Below, piece by piece: positions 1 to 5,482 of a stretch of 7,392 nt of DNA. The stretch spans positions 1-7,392 of the forward strand of contig JAVERU010000149.1 in the NCBI GenBank assembly GCA_034006965.1. The letters run 5' to 3'. The position numbers were made by a program, and so were the translations under genes. The DNA is from Perlabentimonas sp034006965. Lineage in GTDB: Bacteria > Bacteroidota > Bacteroidia > Bacteroidales > Tenuifilaceae. Position 1 is the stretch's first letter; every line of letters begins with the position of its first letter. The notes beneath the pieces were generated by a model. The model saw only the letters and a program-made list of their open reading frames with translations. It searched no databases and was not told where the DNA came from.

Positions 1-1
1 C

Positions 2-232
2 GAAAAAATTTCGGGTATCAAGCCCATGCTGCTGCTTGACGATATATTTGACAAGCTAGACCTTGAGCGAGTTGAGCAGTTTATCCGGCTGGTATCAGAT
101 GATACCTTTGGGCAAATTTTTATAACCGACACCAACAAGAGCCGGCTCGATAGCATTCTTGGGCAAATTGATAGCGGGTACCAACTTTTCGAGGTGAAAA
201 ATGGTGAGGTGAATCTTGTTGACACCAAATAG
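2..232 (+). CDS. recF: RecF recombination/replication-repair ATPase, C-terminal fragment
   Basis: This is the 3' end of recF; the gene begins before the window and is open in frame from base 2. RecF is an SMC-like ABC ATPase. With RecO and RecR it helps load RecA at single-strand gaps and stalled forks. The visible part contains the Walker B block LLLDDIFDKLD, with the D-loop formed by FDKLD, followed by VEQFIRLV and the conserved FGQIFITDTN strand. All of these are typical of the RecF C-terminus, especially in Bacteroidota. It ends with TAG at 230-232. The next gene starts 8 nt later on the same strand, so the two are almost certainly co-transcribed. The ATG at 26 is internal (the Met before LLLDD) and is not a start. 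Identification is confident from the Walker B/D-loop context, although about four fifths of the protein lies outside the window. Confidence 0.93.
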   Translation, partial: EKISGIKPMLLLDDIFDKLDLERVEQFIRLVSDDTFGQIFITDTNKSRLDSILGQIDSGYQLFEVKNGEVNLVDTK

Positions 233-240
233 AGGCTACT

Positions 241-525
241 ATGAATAATGTAATATCTCTTGGCGATGCCATTAAAGAGTTTCTGAAGGAGTATAAACAC
301 CGCGATAAGCTGCTGGCATCGGAGGCTGTAAATGCTTGGCCTATAGTAATGGGGAAAAACATACAGGCGTTAACCCAAACAGTGTATGTAAAAGGAAACA
401 AGCTTTATGTACACCTCAAGTCATCGGTGCTTCGCAGCGAGCTCATGATGCATCGATCAAAAATTGTAAAGGCCATCAACACGCAGGTAGGGGCTGAGGT
501 TATTAAGGATGTGGTGCTAAAGTAA
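241..525 (+). CDS. DUF721 / DciA-like small protein
   Basis: This 94-residue protein belongs to the DUF721 family, to which the replicative-helicase loader DciA also belongs. The visible family pattern is a short N-terminal helix (about 5-25), W33-P-x-V-x-G38, and then the strand-rich core with G52-x-x-LYVHLKSSVLRSEL (55-68) and a closing helix. This matches the usual 'W..i.G..ia.hT.....g.L.V.v.ss.l..eL' signature. DciA proteins assist DnaB loading in bacteria that lack DnaC or DnaI. A role for the short Bacteroidota version in replication or repair is inferred from family and position only. The start is supported by an AGAGG stretch at 231-235, 5 nt before the ATG and overlapping the recF stop, which suggests coupled expression with recF. 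It converges on ndk with a 10-nt gap and no visible terminator. Confidence 0.82.
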   Translation: MNNVISLGDAIKEFLKEYKHRDKLLASEAVNAWPIVMGKNIQALTQTVYVKGNKLYVHLKSSVLRSELMMHRSKIVKAINTQVGAEVIKDVVLK

Positions 526-535
526 CCACAAAATC

Positions 536-958
536 CTAGTCTAGTATCTCCTTCTGAGCGAAGAAAAACGACCACTCCTTCTGAGCATTCTCAGGGCTAT
601 CGGAGCCATGAACGGCATTCATGGTAACGCTCTCGCCAAAAAGTTTCCGAATTGTACCATCCTCGGCTTGGGCCGGATCGGTAGATCCAATGAGCTTTCT
701 AAACTCCTCAATGGCATTTTCCTTTTCAAGCACAAGGGCAACCACTGGCCCCGAGCTTATAAATTTGGTAAGCCTTCCGAAGAACTCCTTACCCTCATGC
801 ATTGCATAAAATCTCTGAGCATCAACTTCACTTAGCTGTATCATCTTCATTGCCTTTAGGGCAAATCCAGCCTTGGTAATTATATAGATAATCTCACCAT
901 AATGATTCTTTCTAACGGCTCCAGGTTTTATCAGTGCAAATGTTCGCTTACTGTTCAT
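536..958 (-). CDS. ndk: Nucleoside diphosphate kinase
   Basis: This cytoplasmic enzyme passes the terminal phosphate of ATP to NDPs through a phosphohistidine intermediate, balancing NTP and dNTP pools. Its 140 residues match the usual bacterial length. The sequence shows the N-terminal FALIKPGAV strand with the nucleotide-binding Lys11, the Y53-A-M-H-x-G-K-x-FF block, and SGPVVALVLE (69-79). It also shows the R-x-LIG-x-T-DP-x-x-A-x-x-G-T-IR region (87-104) and the active-site N114-A-V-H117-G-S-D-S, with His117 as the phosphorylated residue. All key positions are present, so the enzyme should be active. The gene is divergent from nrnA. A TAnnTTTG match on its strand (986-979) would place transcription initiation only about 15 nt before the ATG. 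It ends 10 nt from the DUF721 gene, tail to tail. Confidence 0.97.
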   Translation of the reverse strand: MNSKRTFALIKPGAVRKNHYGEIIYIITKAGFALKAMKMIQLSEVDAQRFYAMHEGKEFFGRLTKFISSGPVVALVLEKENAIEEFRKLIGSTDPAQAEDGTIRKLFGESVTMNAVHGSDSPENAQKEWSFFFAQKEILD

Positions 959-978
959 AACGGTATGTATTTTTAGCC

Positions 979-986
979 CAAAATTA
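979..986 (-). promoter_or_regulatory. Candidate Bacteroidota -7 element for ndk
   Basis: Read on the minus strand this is TAATTTTG, a perfect match to the Bacteroidota sigma-ABfr -7 consensus TAnnTTTG. It sits 20 nt upstream of the ndk ATG. The -33 region is weak: a TTG lies only about 14 nt upstream, shorter than the usual ~19-21 nt spacing. The match is therefore suggestive, not certain. Confidence 0.42.
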
Positions 987-1022
987 GGATTTTTTTATGG
1001 CAACGGGTACACGATTTTATAT

Positions 1023-1030
1023 TAACTTTG
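1023..1030 (+). promoter_or_regulatory. Candidate Bacteroidota -7 element for nrnA operon
   Basis: The plus-strand sequence TAACTTTG matches the TAnnTTTG -7 consensus exactly. Initiation would be expected around 1035-1038, about 20 nt before the ATG at 1055. This element covers the alternative TTG start at 1028, which argues against translation beginning there. No clear -33 TTTG is present at the ideal distance; ATGG at 997-1000 is the nearest resemblance. Confidence 0.45.
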
Positions 1031-1054
1031 ATTTTTAAAAATCACACAAAAATA

Positions 1055-2077
1055 ATGCAGAAGATTTCGACGAGTAATGCAAATATAATCAAGAACTTAA
1101 TTGCTTCAAAGGAACAAATAGTCATCACCTCGCACCATAACCCCGATGGCGATGCCATTGGGTCGGTTCTTGGACTTCACCACGTACTAAGCGCAATGGG
1201 ATGTAGCAGCATGATGATAATCCCAAATGAAATCCCAGATTTTCTGACCTGGTTACCCGGTTCAGAGAAGATTCTAAGATTCTCGAAAAACAGTAAAGCA
1301 GCAGCTGAGGCCATTAGTAGCGCCAAAATCATTTTTTCTCTTGATTACAATAGCCCCAAGCGTCTGGAGGGAATGCAAAGCTATTTCGATCAATCAAGCG
1401 CCATAAAAATCCTTATTGATCACCATCCCAACCCCGATAACGTATTTCAGTGGACACTCTCCGATACCTGGGCCAGCTCCACCGCAGAACTCGTATATGA
1501 GTTTGCTACAATATTGGATATGGAAAGCCGCGTAGATGAAAATGCAGCACTGTGTATTTACACTGGCATTATGACCGATACCGGATCGTTTAGCTACGCC
1601 TGCTCAAACCCTAGGACTTTCGAAATTGCGGCAAAATTAATTGCAAAAGGGGTTAAGGGAGAGATGGCGCAGCAGCTGGTATATAACAACTTTTCCGAGA
1701 GCCGCATGCGTCTACTTGGCTATTCACTCGAGTCAAAAATGAAGGTTTTCCCCGAGTTTAGGACTGCCTTCATATCCCTTACCCAAGAAGAGTTGAAACG
1801 ATTTAAATACAGGATTGGCGATACCGAGGGGCTAGTAAACTATCCGTTATCAATAAAAAACATCATTTTCTCTGCCCTTTTTATTGAGAATAAAGGTTTT
1901 GTGAAAGTTTCGTTGCGATCGGTTGGGGAGTTTCCTGCCAACAAAATATGCGAGGAATTTTTCAGTGGCGGAGGCCACGTAAATGCTGCCGGCGGTAAAT
2001 CGTTTGCCACAATGCAAGAAACCGAAACAAAGTTCGTTGAAATACTAAAGCAATATCAAAAGGAGCTAAACCAATGA
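1055..2077 (+). CDS. nrnA: DHH/DHHA1 phosphoesterase, NrnA-type nanoRNase / pAp phosphatase
   Basis: This cytoplasmic phosphoesterase of the DHH-DHHA1 family is of the type that degrades very short RNA oligonucleotides and dephosphorylates 3'-phosphoadenosine 5'-phosphate. With the start at ATG 1055 it has 340 residues, the normal family size. The N-terminal DHH domain shows the metal-binding motif H27-H-N-P-D31-G-D33-A-I-G-S, then Asp97 in FSLDYN, the name-giving D122-H-H-P motif and the TGIMTDTGSF block around Asp175. The C-terminal DHHA1 domain ends with GGGH-x-NAAGG (305-314), the substrate-binding loop. All catalytic residues are present. The in-frame TTG at 1028 would add 9 residues but falls inside a promoter-like element, so ATG 1055 is preferred. 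The stop overlaps the next start (ATGA, 2074-2077), so the lipoprotein downstream is translationally coupled. Confidence 0.92.
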   Translation: MQKISTSNANIIKNLIASKEQIVITSHHNPDGDAIGSVLGLHHVLSAMGCSSMMIIPNEIPDFLTWLPGSEKILRFSKNSKAAAEAISSAKIIFSLDYNSPKRLEGMQSYFDQSSAIKILIDHHPNPDNVFQWTLSDTWASSTAELVYEFATILDMESRVDENAALCIYTGIMTDTGSFSYACSNPRTFEIAAKLIAKGVKGEMAQQLVYNNFSESRMRLLGYSLESKMKVFPEFRTAFISLTQEELKRFKYRIGDTEGLVNYPLSIKNIIFSALFIENKGFVKVSLRSVGEFPANKICEEFFSGGGHVNAAGGKSFATMQETETKFVEILKQYQKELNQ

Positions 2078-2610
2078 TAATTCTTCGTAAAGTAGCCATA
2101 ATTCTTTTTGTTACTATAGCAACAGCGGCCTGCAAAAACAGGCCGAACAACTTGCCCAAAACGCCAGTATCGGAAGCAAAGAAAAAGTTCGAGGTGGTGA
2201 ACCGTGCATTGGTCGATAAGGATAGGGAGCGGATTGAGGCATACATCAGCAGGCACAGGCTCGAGGGGATGGAAGAGAACAAATCGGGGCTGTACTACCT
2301 TGTTTGGGGTGAGGGTCATGGTCCCAAAGCAAAAGCAGGCGATATAGTGCTGATTAGCTACAAAATAAGTATGCTTGACGGCACCGAGCTATACAGCTCC
2401 GAAACCGATAAGCCTAAAGAGTTCTTAGTAGGAAAAGGCGGAGTTGAAGCCGGGCTTGAGATGGCAATTCTACATATGCAGCAGGGCCAGAAGGGAAAAT
2501 TTATTCTACCCCCCCACCTGGGCCATGGATTGTTGGGCGATAGCGACAGGATACCCCCTATGGCTGTGCTGGTTTTTGATGTTGAACTACTAGCGATAAT
2601 TGAAAGTTAA
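2074..2610 (+). CDS. GldI-like single-domain FKBP lipoprotein
   Basis: This 178-residue envelope lipoprotein has one FKBP-like domain. The signal peptide is about 19 residues (hydrophobic 6-19) and ends T-A-A-C20, an acceptable relaxed lipobox. A charged helical linker follows (about 33-66), then the SGLYYL lead-in (71-76) and the FKBP fold (about 88-175), ending VLVFDVELL. Size, linker and position resemble GldI, the FKBP-like lipoprotein needed for gliding in Flavobacterium johnsoniae. GldI homologues also occur in non-gliding Bacteroidota, so motility cannot be inferred. Compared with FKBP12, several active-site positions are altered: the F36-D37 pair is L107-Y108, I56-x-x-W59 is E125-x-x-L128, and Tyr82 is His151. 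Isomerase activity may be weak, and a chaperone or scaffold role is plausible. It overlaps nrnA by 4 nt. The residues after Cys20 (KNRPNN) are not acidic, so retention on the periplasmic side is expected. Confidence 0.85.
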   Translation: MIILRKVAIILFVTIATAACKNRPNNLPKTPVSEAKKKFEVVNRALVDKDRERIEAYISRHRLEGMEENKSGLYYLVWGEGHGPKAKAGDIVLISYKISMLDGTELYSSETDKPKEFLVGKGGVEAGLEMAILHMQQGQKGKFILPPHLGHGLLGDSDRIPPMAVLVFDVELLAIIES

Positions 2611-2629
2611 CCGAAATTATTTACCTTTA
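2599..2629 (+). promoter_or_regulatory. Candidate promoter for the double-domain FKBP genes
   Basis: ATTG at 2599-2602 is separated by 19 nt from TACCTTTA at 2622-2629. This fits the Bacteroidota layout of -33 TTTG/TTG, a ~19-21-nt spacer and -7 TAnnTTTG, with one mismatch at the final G. Initiation near 2634-2637 would leave a ~30-nt leader before the ATG at 2666. The -33 part lies inside the stop region of the preceding gene. The 55-nt gap here contrasts with the 4-nt overlaps on either side, which also fits a new transcription start. Confidence 0.5.
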
Positions 2630-2665
2630 CACATAAAATATAGTGAAACCCATACCGAGGCTTCC

Positions 2666-3547
2666 ATGAGATACCAAAAACTTTTTCCGCTTGCGCTCGT
2701 TGTTCTACTTTGGAGCTGTAGCAACGAATCGAAGATATTCCCAGGATTTTCTGTAACCAAAAGCAACATTCACTATCAACGAGTATCCTTAGGTGAGGGT
2801 GAGCATAAAGCCGTGCCCAGCAACTACGTTACAGTGCAAATTGCTTACCGCACTCCGCAAGACTCCTTATTTTTCCACGGCCTAAGAACATTTCAACTTA
2901 CCGAGCCCCAGTTTCCGGGATCGATTGATGAGTGCTTTGCCATGCTGGCCAAGGGCGATAGCGCAACATTCTACATCTCGGCGTACGACTTTTTCACCCA
3001 AACCATTGAAACCAATCTTCCTCGCTTTTTAAATCCCGACGATTACCTCAGGGTTGATATACTTATGCTCGATATACTTAGCGAAAAACGTTATCAGCAG
3101 GAGAAAGAGATTTTTTTGAACTGGATTGAAGACTTTGGTGAGTACGAACAGGTGATACTTAGGCAATACATCGAGGAGCAAAATCTTGATTTTGAAAGCA
3201 CACAGTCGGGGTTGCACTACATCCCAATAACCAGGGGGCTTGGCAAACAAATTCAGGAGGGCGATACGATCACCGTTCACTACGAAGGACGCTTCTTCAA
3301 CGGCAAATACTTCGACTCCACTCGCAAGCGCAACGAACCCTTTCAGTTTGTTTACGGACAAAAATGGCAGGTTATCCCGGGGCTCGAGGAGGCAATTGGC
3401 ATGATGTACCCTGGAGAAAAATCGCTGTTTATTCTCCCCTCGTATATCGCCTTTGGGCAAGGAGGAAGCTCAACCGGAATTGTTCCCGCATTTACTCCGG
3501 TTGTTTTCGAAGTTGAAATAGTAGAAGTTAAACCAAAAAATCAATGA
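2666..3547 (+). CDS. Two-domain FKBP-type peptidyl-prolyl isomerase lipoprotein (degenerate + canonical domain)
   Basis: This is an envelope lipoprotein of 293 residues from ATG 2666. That start puts a classic signal peptide at the N-terminus, with lipobox L15-W-S-C18. The in-frame TTG at 2600 would bury the signal behind 22 extra residues and sits in the promoter-like region, so it is rejected. The first FKBP-like segment (about 35-138) is degenerate: Phe-Asp at the active site reads F70-H71, and the loop normally carrying Tyr82 is not recognisable. A charged helix (about 139-172) leads into SGLHYI (181-186) and a canonical FKBP domain (about 198-287). That domain has VHYEG (Tyr206), Y-F216-D217-S-T-R, F226-Q-F, V237-I-P-G-L (Leu for Trp59), I-A-F263-G (Phe for Tyr82) and VVFEVEIV (Phe281). 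The second domain is therefore a likely active proline isomerase or chaperone. The stop overlaps the next start by ATGA. Confidence 0.88.
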   Translation: MRYQKLFPLALVVLLWSCSNESKIFPGFSVTKSNIHYQRVSLGEGEHKAVPSNYVTVQIAYRTPQDSLFFHGLRTFQLTEPQFPGSIDECFAMLAKGDSATFYISAYDFFTQTIETNLPRFLNPDDYLRVDILMLDILSEKRYQQEKEIFLNWIEDFGEYEQVILRQYIEEQNLDFESTQSGLHYIPITRGLGKQIQEGDTITVHYEGRFFNGKYFDSTRKRNEPFQFVYGQKWQVIPGLEEAIGMMYPGEKSLFILPSYIAFGQGGSSTGIVPAFTPVVFEVEIVEVKPKNQ

Positions 3548-4437
3548 GATTTTTAAAAATAGTTCTTCTCGCGGCTACTTTTTATGGACTTTACAGCTGC
3601 GAAGATTCACTAACAGAAGAGAAACGGGTTGCTAACGAGCTAACCATTCAAAATTATCTTACCAGCAACAATCTCGAGTTCGTTAAGCACGACGGGGTAT
3701 TTGTAACCATTCTTTACAAAGGCTATGGTTACCATGTTGTACCTGGCGATTCCATAGGATTCTGGTACGTTGGCAGAACGCTCACAGGAAATGTCTTCGA
3801 CACAAACATTAGTGAAGTTGCCGAAGAGGTTGGCATAAACCCCGAGGCCAGAAACTTTAGTCCAGTTGAAATTATTGCCGGAAACGACAACCTGATTCAA
3901 GGTTTATCGCGAGGCATTCCCCTATGCCGCGAAGGGCAATGGAACACTCTCTACTTCCCCTCTACTTTAGGTTACGGCGATGAGCAAGCGGGATCGGTTG
4001 CCCCTTGGACTCCGCTGGTGTTCGACATATTTATAATTTACGTTAAAAACGAAAAAATCATACAAGAGCACAATAATATCAATAACTTTGTGGCCAGTAT
4101 GCAGGGTTTTGCACCCGACACCACGGGTATGTGGACAAGATACACTGCAGAGGGATCAACTCTTGAGTCGCCAATGCCATCTGATACTGCTTACGCATGG
4201 TATCGATTATCAACGCTGGATTTTAAACCCGTATTCGAGATTGAAAACGAAAACGAAGAGATTATCCTAAGCAACCAGCTTATTGAGGGTGTTAAGCTGG
4301 GCCTTATGAAGTTGAAACCAGGGGAAGCAATGCAGCTGGTTATACCCTCGCCACTTGGTTATGGTGTTGAAGGCTACCAGAACGTAATGCCCTACACCCC
4401 CTTATTTTGTGAGATTAGACTTGATAGCATTAAATAA
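3544..4437 (+). CDS. Two-domain FKBP-type lipoprotein with 40s-loop insert
   Basis: This 297-residue lipoprotein has signal residues 1-18 and lipobox L16-Y-S-C19, followed at once by acidic E20-D21. That resembles the lipoprotein export signal for surface display in Bacteroidota. Domain 1 (about 52-168) keeps most active-site features: FWYVG (Tyr75), F85-D86, L117-I-Q-G, L-G-Y144-G and LVFDIFII (Phe160). Between the Phe-Asp pair and the next strand it carries a ~20-residue insert (ISEVAEEVG...EARNFSP, 89-107) that is also seen in the next protein. A helix (about 170-187) leads to domain 2 (about 195-297). Domain 2 has lost the Phe-Asp pair and Phe99 (Phe288-Cys replaces the VFDV pattern) but keeps LIEG (246-249) and SPLGYG (269-274). 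Domain 1 is probably catalytic; domain 2 is probably a binding or structural unit. It is coupled by a 4-nt overlap to the gene before it, with 14 nt to the gene after. Confidence 0.87.
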   Translation: MRFLKIVLLAATFYGLYSCEDSLTEEKRVANELTIQNYLTSNNLEFVKHDGVFVTILYKGYGYHVVPGDSIGFWYVGRTLTGNVFDTNISEVAEEVGINPEARNFSPVEIIAGNDNLIQGLSRGIPLCREGQWNTLYFPSTLGYGDEQAGSVAPWTPLVFDIFIIYVKNEKIIQEHNNINNFVASMQGFAPDTTGMWTRYTAEGSTLESPMPSDTAYAWYRLSTLDFKPVFEIENENEEIILSNQLIEGVKLGLMKLKPGEAMQLVIPSPLGYGVEGYQNVMPYTPLFCEIRLDSIK

Positions 4438-4451
4438 TAATACGAATTACG

Positions 4452-5480
4452 ATGATTAAAAAGATTTTATTTTTTTCCTTAGCCTTTATTAGCATATTAT
4501 CGTTTGTTGCATGCGAAGAGGAGGTTGACGAAGGGTACTCCGATGAATTGCTACGCCTTCAGGCCTACATGAGCATACACTACCCCAATGTTGAGCCAAC
4601 GGCATCGGGCTTGTACTACATAATACTTCATGAAGGGAGTGGAGCAAGACCTCAGGCTGGCAACTACTTACTTTTCGACTATACCGGTCAGAACCTAAAC
4701 GACATTGTTTACGAAACCACCATTAAGAGTATTGCCGAACTAAACGACATCTATTCAAAAACCACGCACTACGCTCCCAAATACCTAAAGTATAAGGATG
4801 AGCAAACCGTCCTAATTAAAGGGCTCGACGAAGGATTTTCGTATGTTAAAGAAGGCTCGGAGGTTAGATTTATCATACCATCGCCACTAGCATATGGTGC
4901 CAAAGCATACAAAACGCTTTATCCCTACTCTACCATTATCCTTGATGTTGAACTTCATGAAATCGTAACCGATCCTGTTCAGTTTGAGCTAGATCAAATA
5001 TCGAACTACGTAGCGCAAAACTACCCCGACCTGGATGTTGATCAGGTAATTTCAACCATTACTGAGGATGGAGTGTACATACTGGAAGAATCGTTAACAG
5101 ATGTTGAGGTTGATGAGGAGGAAGAGGCTACCGAACCACACATTGACATTGAGGACAACGACGTTATTTCTGTTGACTACACTGGCAGGTTCCTCGACCA
5201 CTGGATTTTCGACACAAGCATAAAGGAGGTTGCCGAAGAGAATGGAACCTACCAAGCAAGCAAAACCTACGAGCCACTGAAGGTAACCATCGGGGGAACA
5301 GGTTTTATCGAAGGGTTTTCGCTATCGCTTAAGAAGCTAAAAACAAACTCGAAAGCTAAAGTGATCATACTAAGCAAGCATGCATATGGTGAGTATGGTT
5401 CGGACAACATCCAACCCTATACTCCACTTATTTTTGAGCTAGATGTTCACGCCAAAACAACCGCAGCAAATAGCAAATAA
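4452..5480 (+). CDS. Two-domain FKBP-type lipoprotein with strongly acidic N-terminus and linker
   Basis: This 342-residue lipoprotein is the largest of the four. Signal residues 1-20 end in F18-V-A-C21, and the mature N-terminus is very acidic (C-E-E-E-V-D-E), again like a surface lipoprotein export signal. A helix and the SGLYYI lead-in (52-57) precede domain 1 (about 69-171). Domain 1 has FDYTG (Tyr77), Y87-E88 in place of Phe-Asp, a 40s-loop insert (IKSIAELND..., 91-112), LIKG (121-124) and SPLAYGAKAY (144-153). It is partly degenerate. After a second helix (about 178-190) comes an acidic stretch (216-237, with five consecutive acidic residues at 221-225), then domain 2 (about 238-336). 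Domain 2 has VDYTG (Tyr243), F253-D254-T-SIKEVAEENG, F285-I-E-G, HAYGEYG (Tyr312) and LIFELDV (Phe328), which is close to canonical. The stop lies 2 nt from the converging methyltransferase gene. No terminator is visible. Confidence 0.87.
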   Translation: MIKKILFFSLAFISILSFVACEEEVDEGYSDELLRLQAYMSIHYPNVEPTASGLYYIILHEGSGARPQAGNYLLFDYTGQNLNDIVYETTIKSIAELNDIYSKTTHYAPKYLKYKDEQTVLIKGLDEGFSYVKEGSEVRFIIPSPLAYGAKAYKTLYPYSTIILDVELHEIVTDPVQFELDQISNYVAQNYPDLDVDQVISTITEDGVYILEESLTDVEVDEEEEATEPHIDIEDNDVISVDYTGRFLDHWIFDTSIKEVAEENGTYQASKTYEPLKVTIGGTGFIEGFSLSLKKLKTNSKAKVIILSKHAYGEYGSDNIQPYTPLIFELDVHAKTTAANSK

Positions 5481-5482
5481 GC

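Noticed and set aside
608..835. Plus-strand open frames opposite ndk
   Set aside because: ndk on the minus strand has every active-site motif, and the opposite frames show no family features.
1028..1054. TTG start for nrnA, giving 349 residues
   Set aside because: It overlaps a perfect TAnnTTTG promoter element, and the extra 9 residues have no family support. ATG 1055 gives the usual length and places HHNPD at its normal distance.
1962..2319. Two minus-strand open frames opposite the nrnA end and the GldI-like gene
   Set aside because: They are shadows of the real coding frames; one mirrors the signal peptide as a false hydrophobic stretch.
2600..2665. TTG start for the first two-domain FKBP gene, giving 315 residues
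   Set aside because: It would put 22 polar residues before an otherwise ideal lipoprotein signal peptide. It also coincides with a promoter-like -33 element.
3029..3460. Minus-strand open frame of 143 codons inside the two-domain FKBP gene
   Set aside because: It lies wholly antisense to a well-supported gene, resembles no known protein and has no start context.
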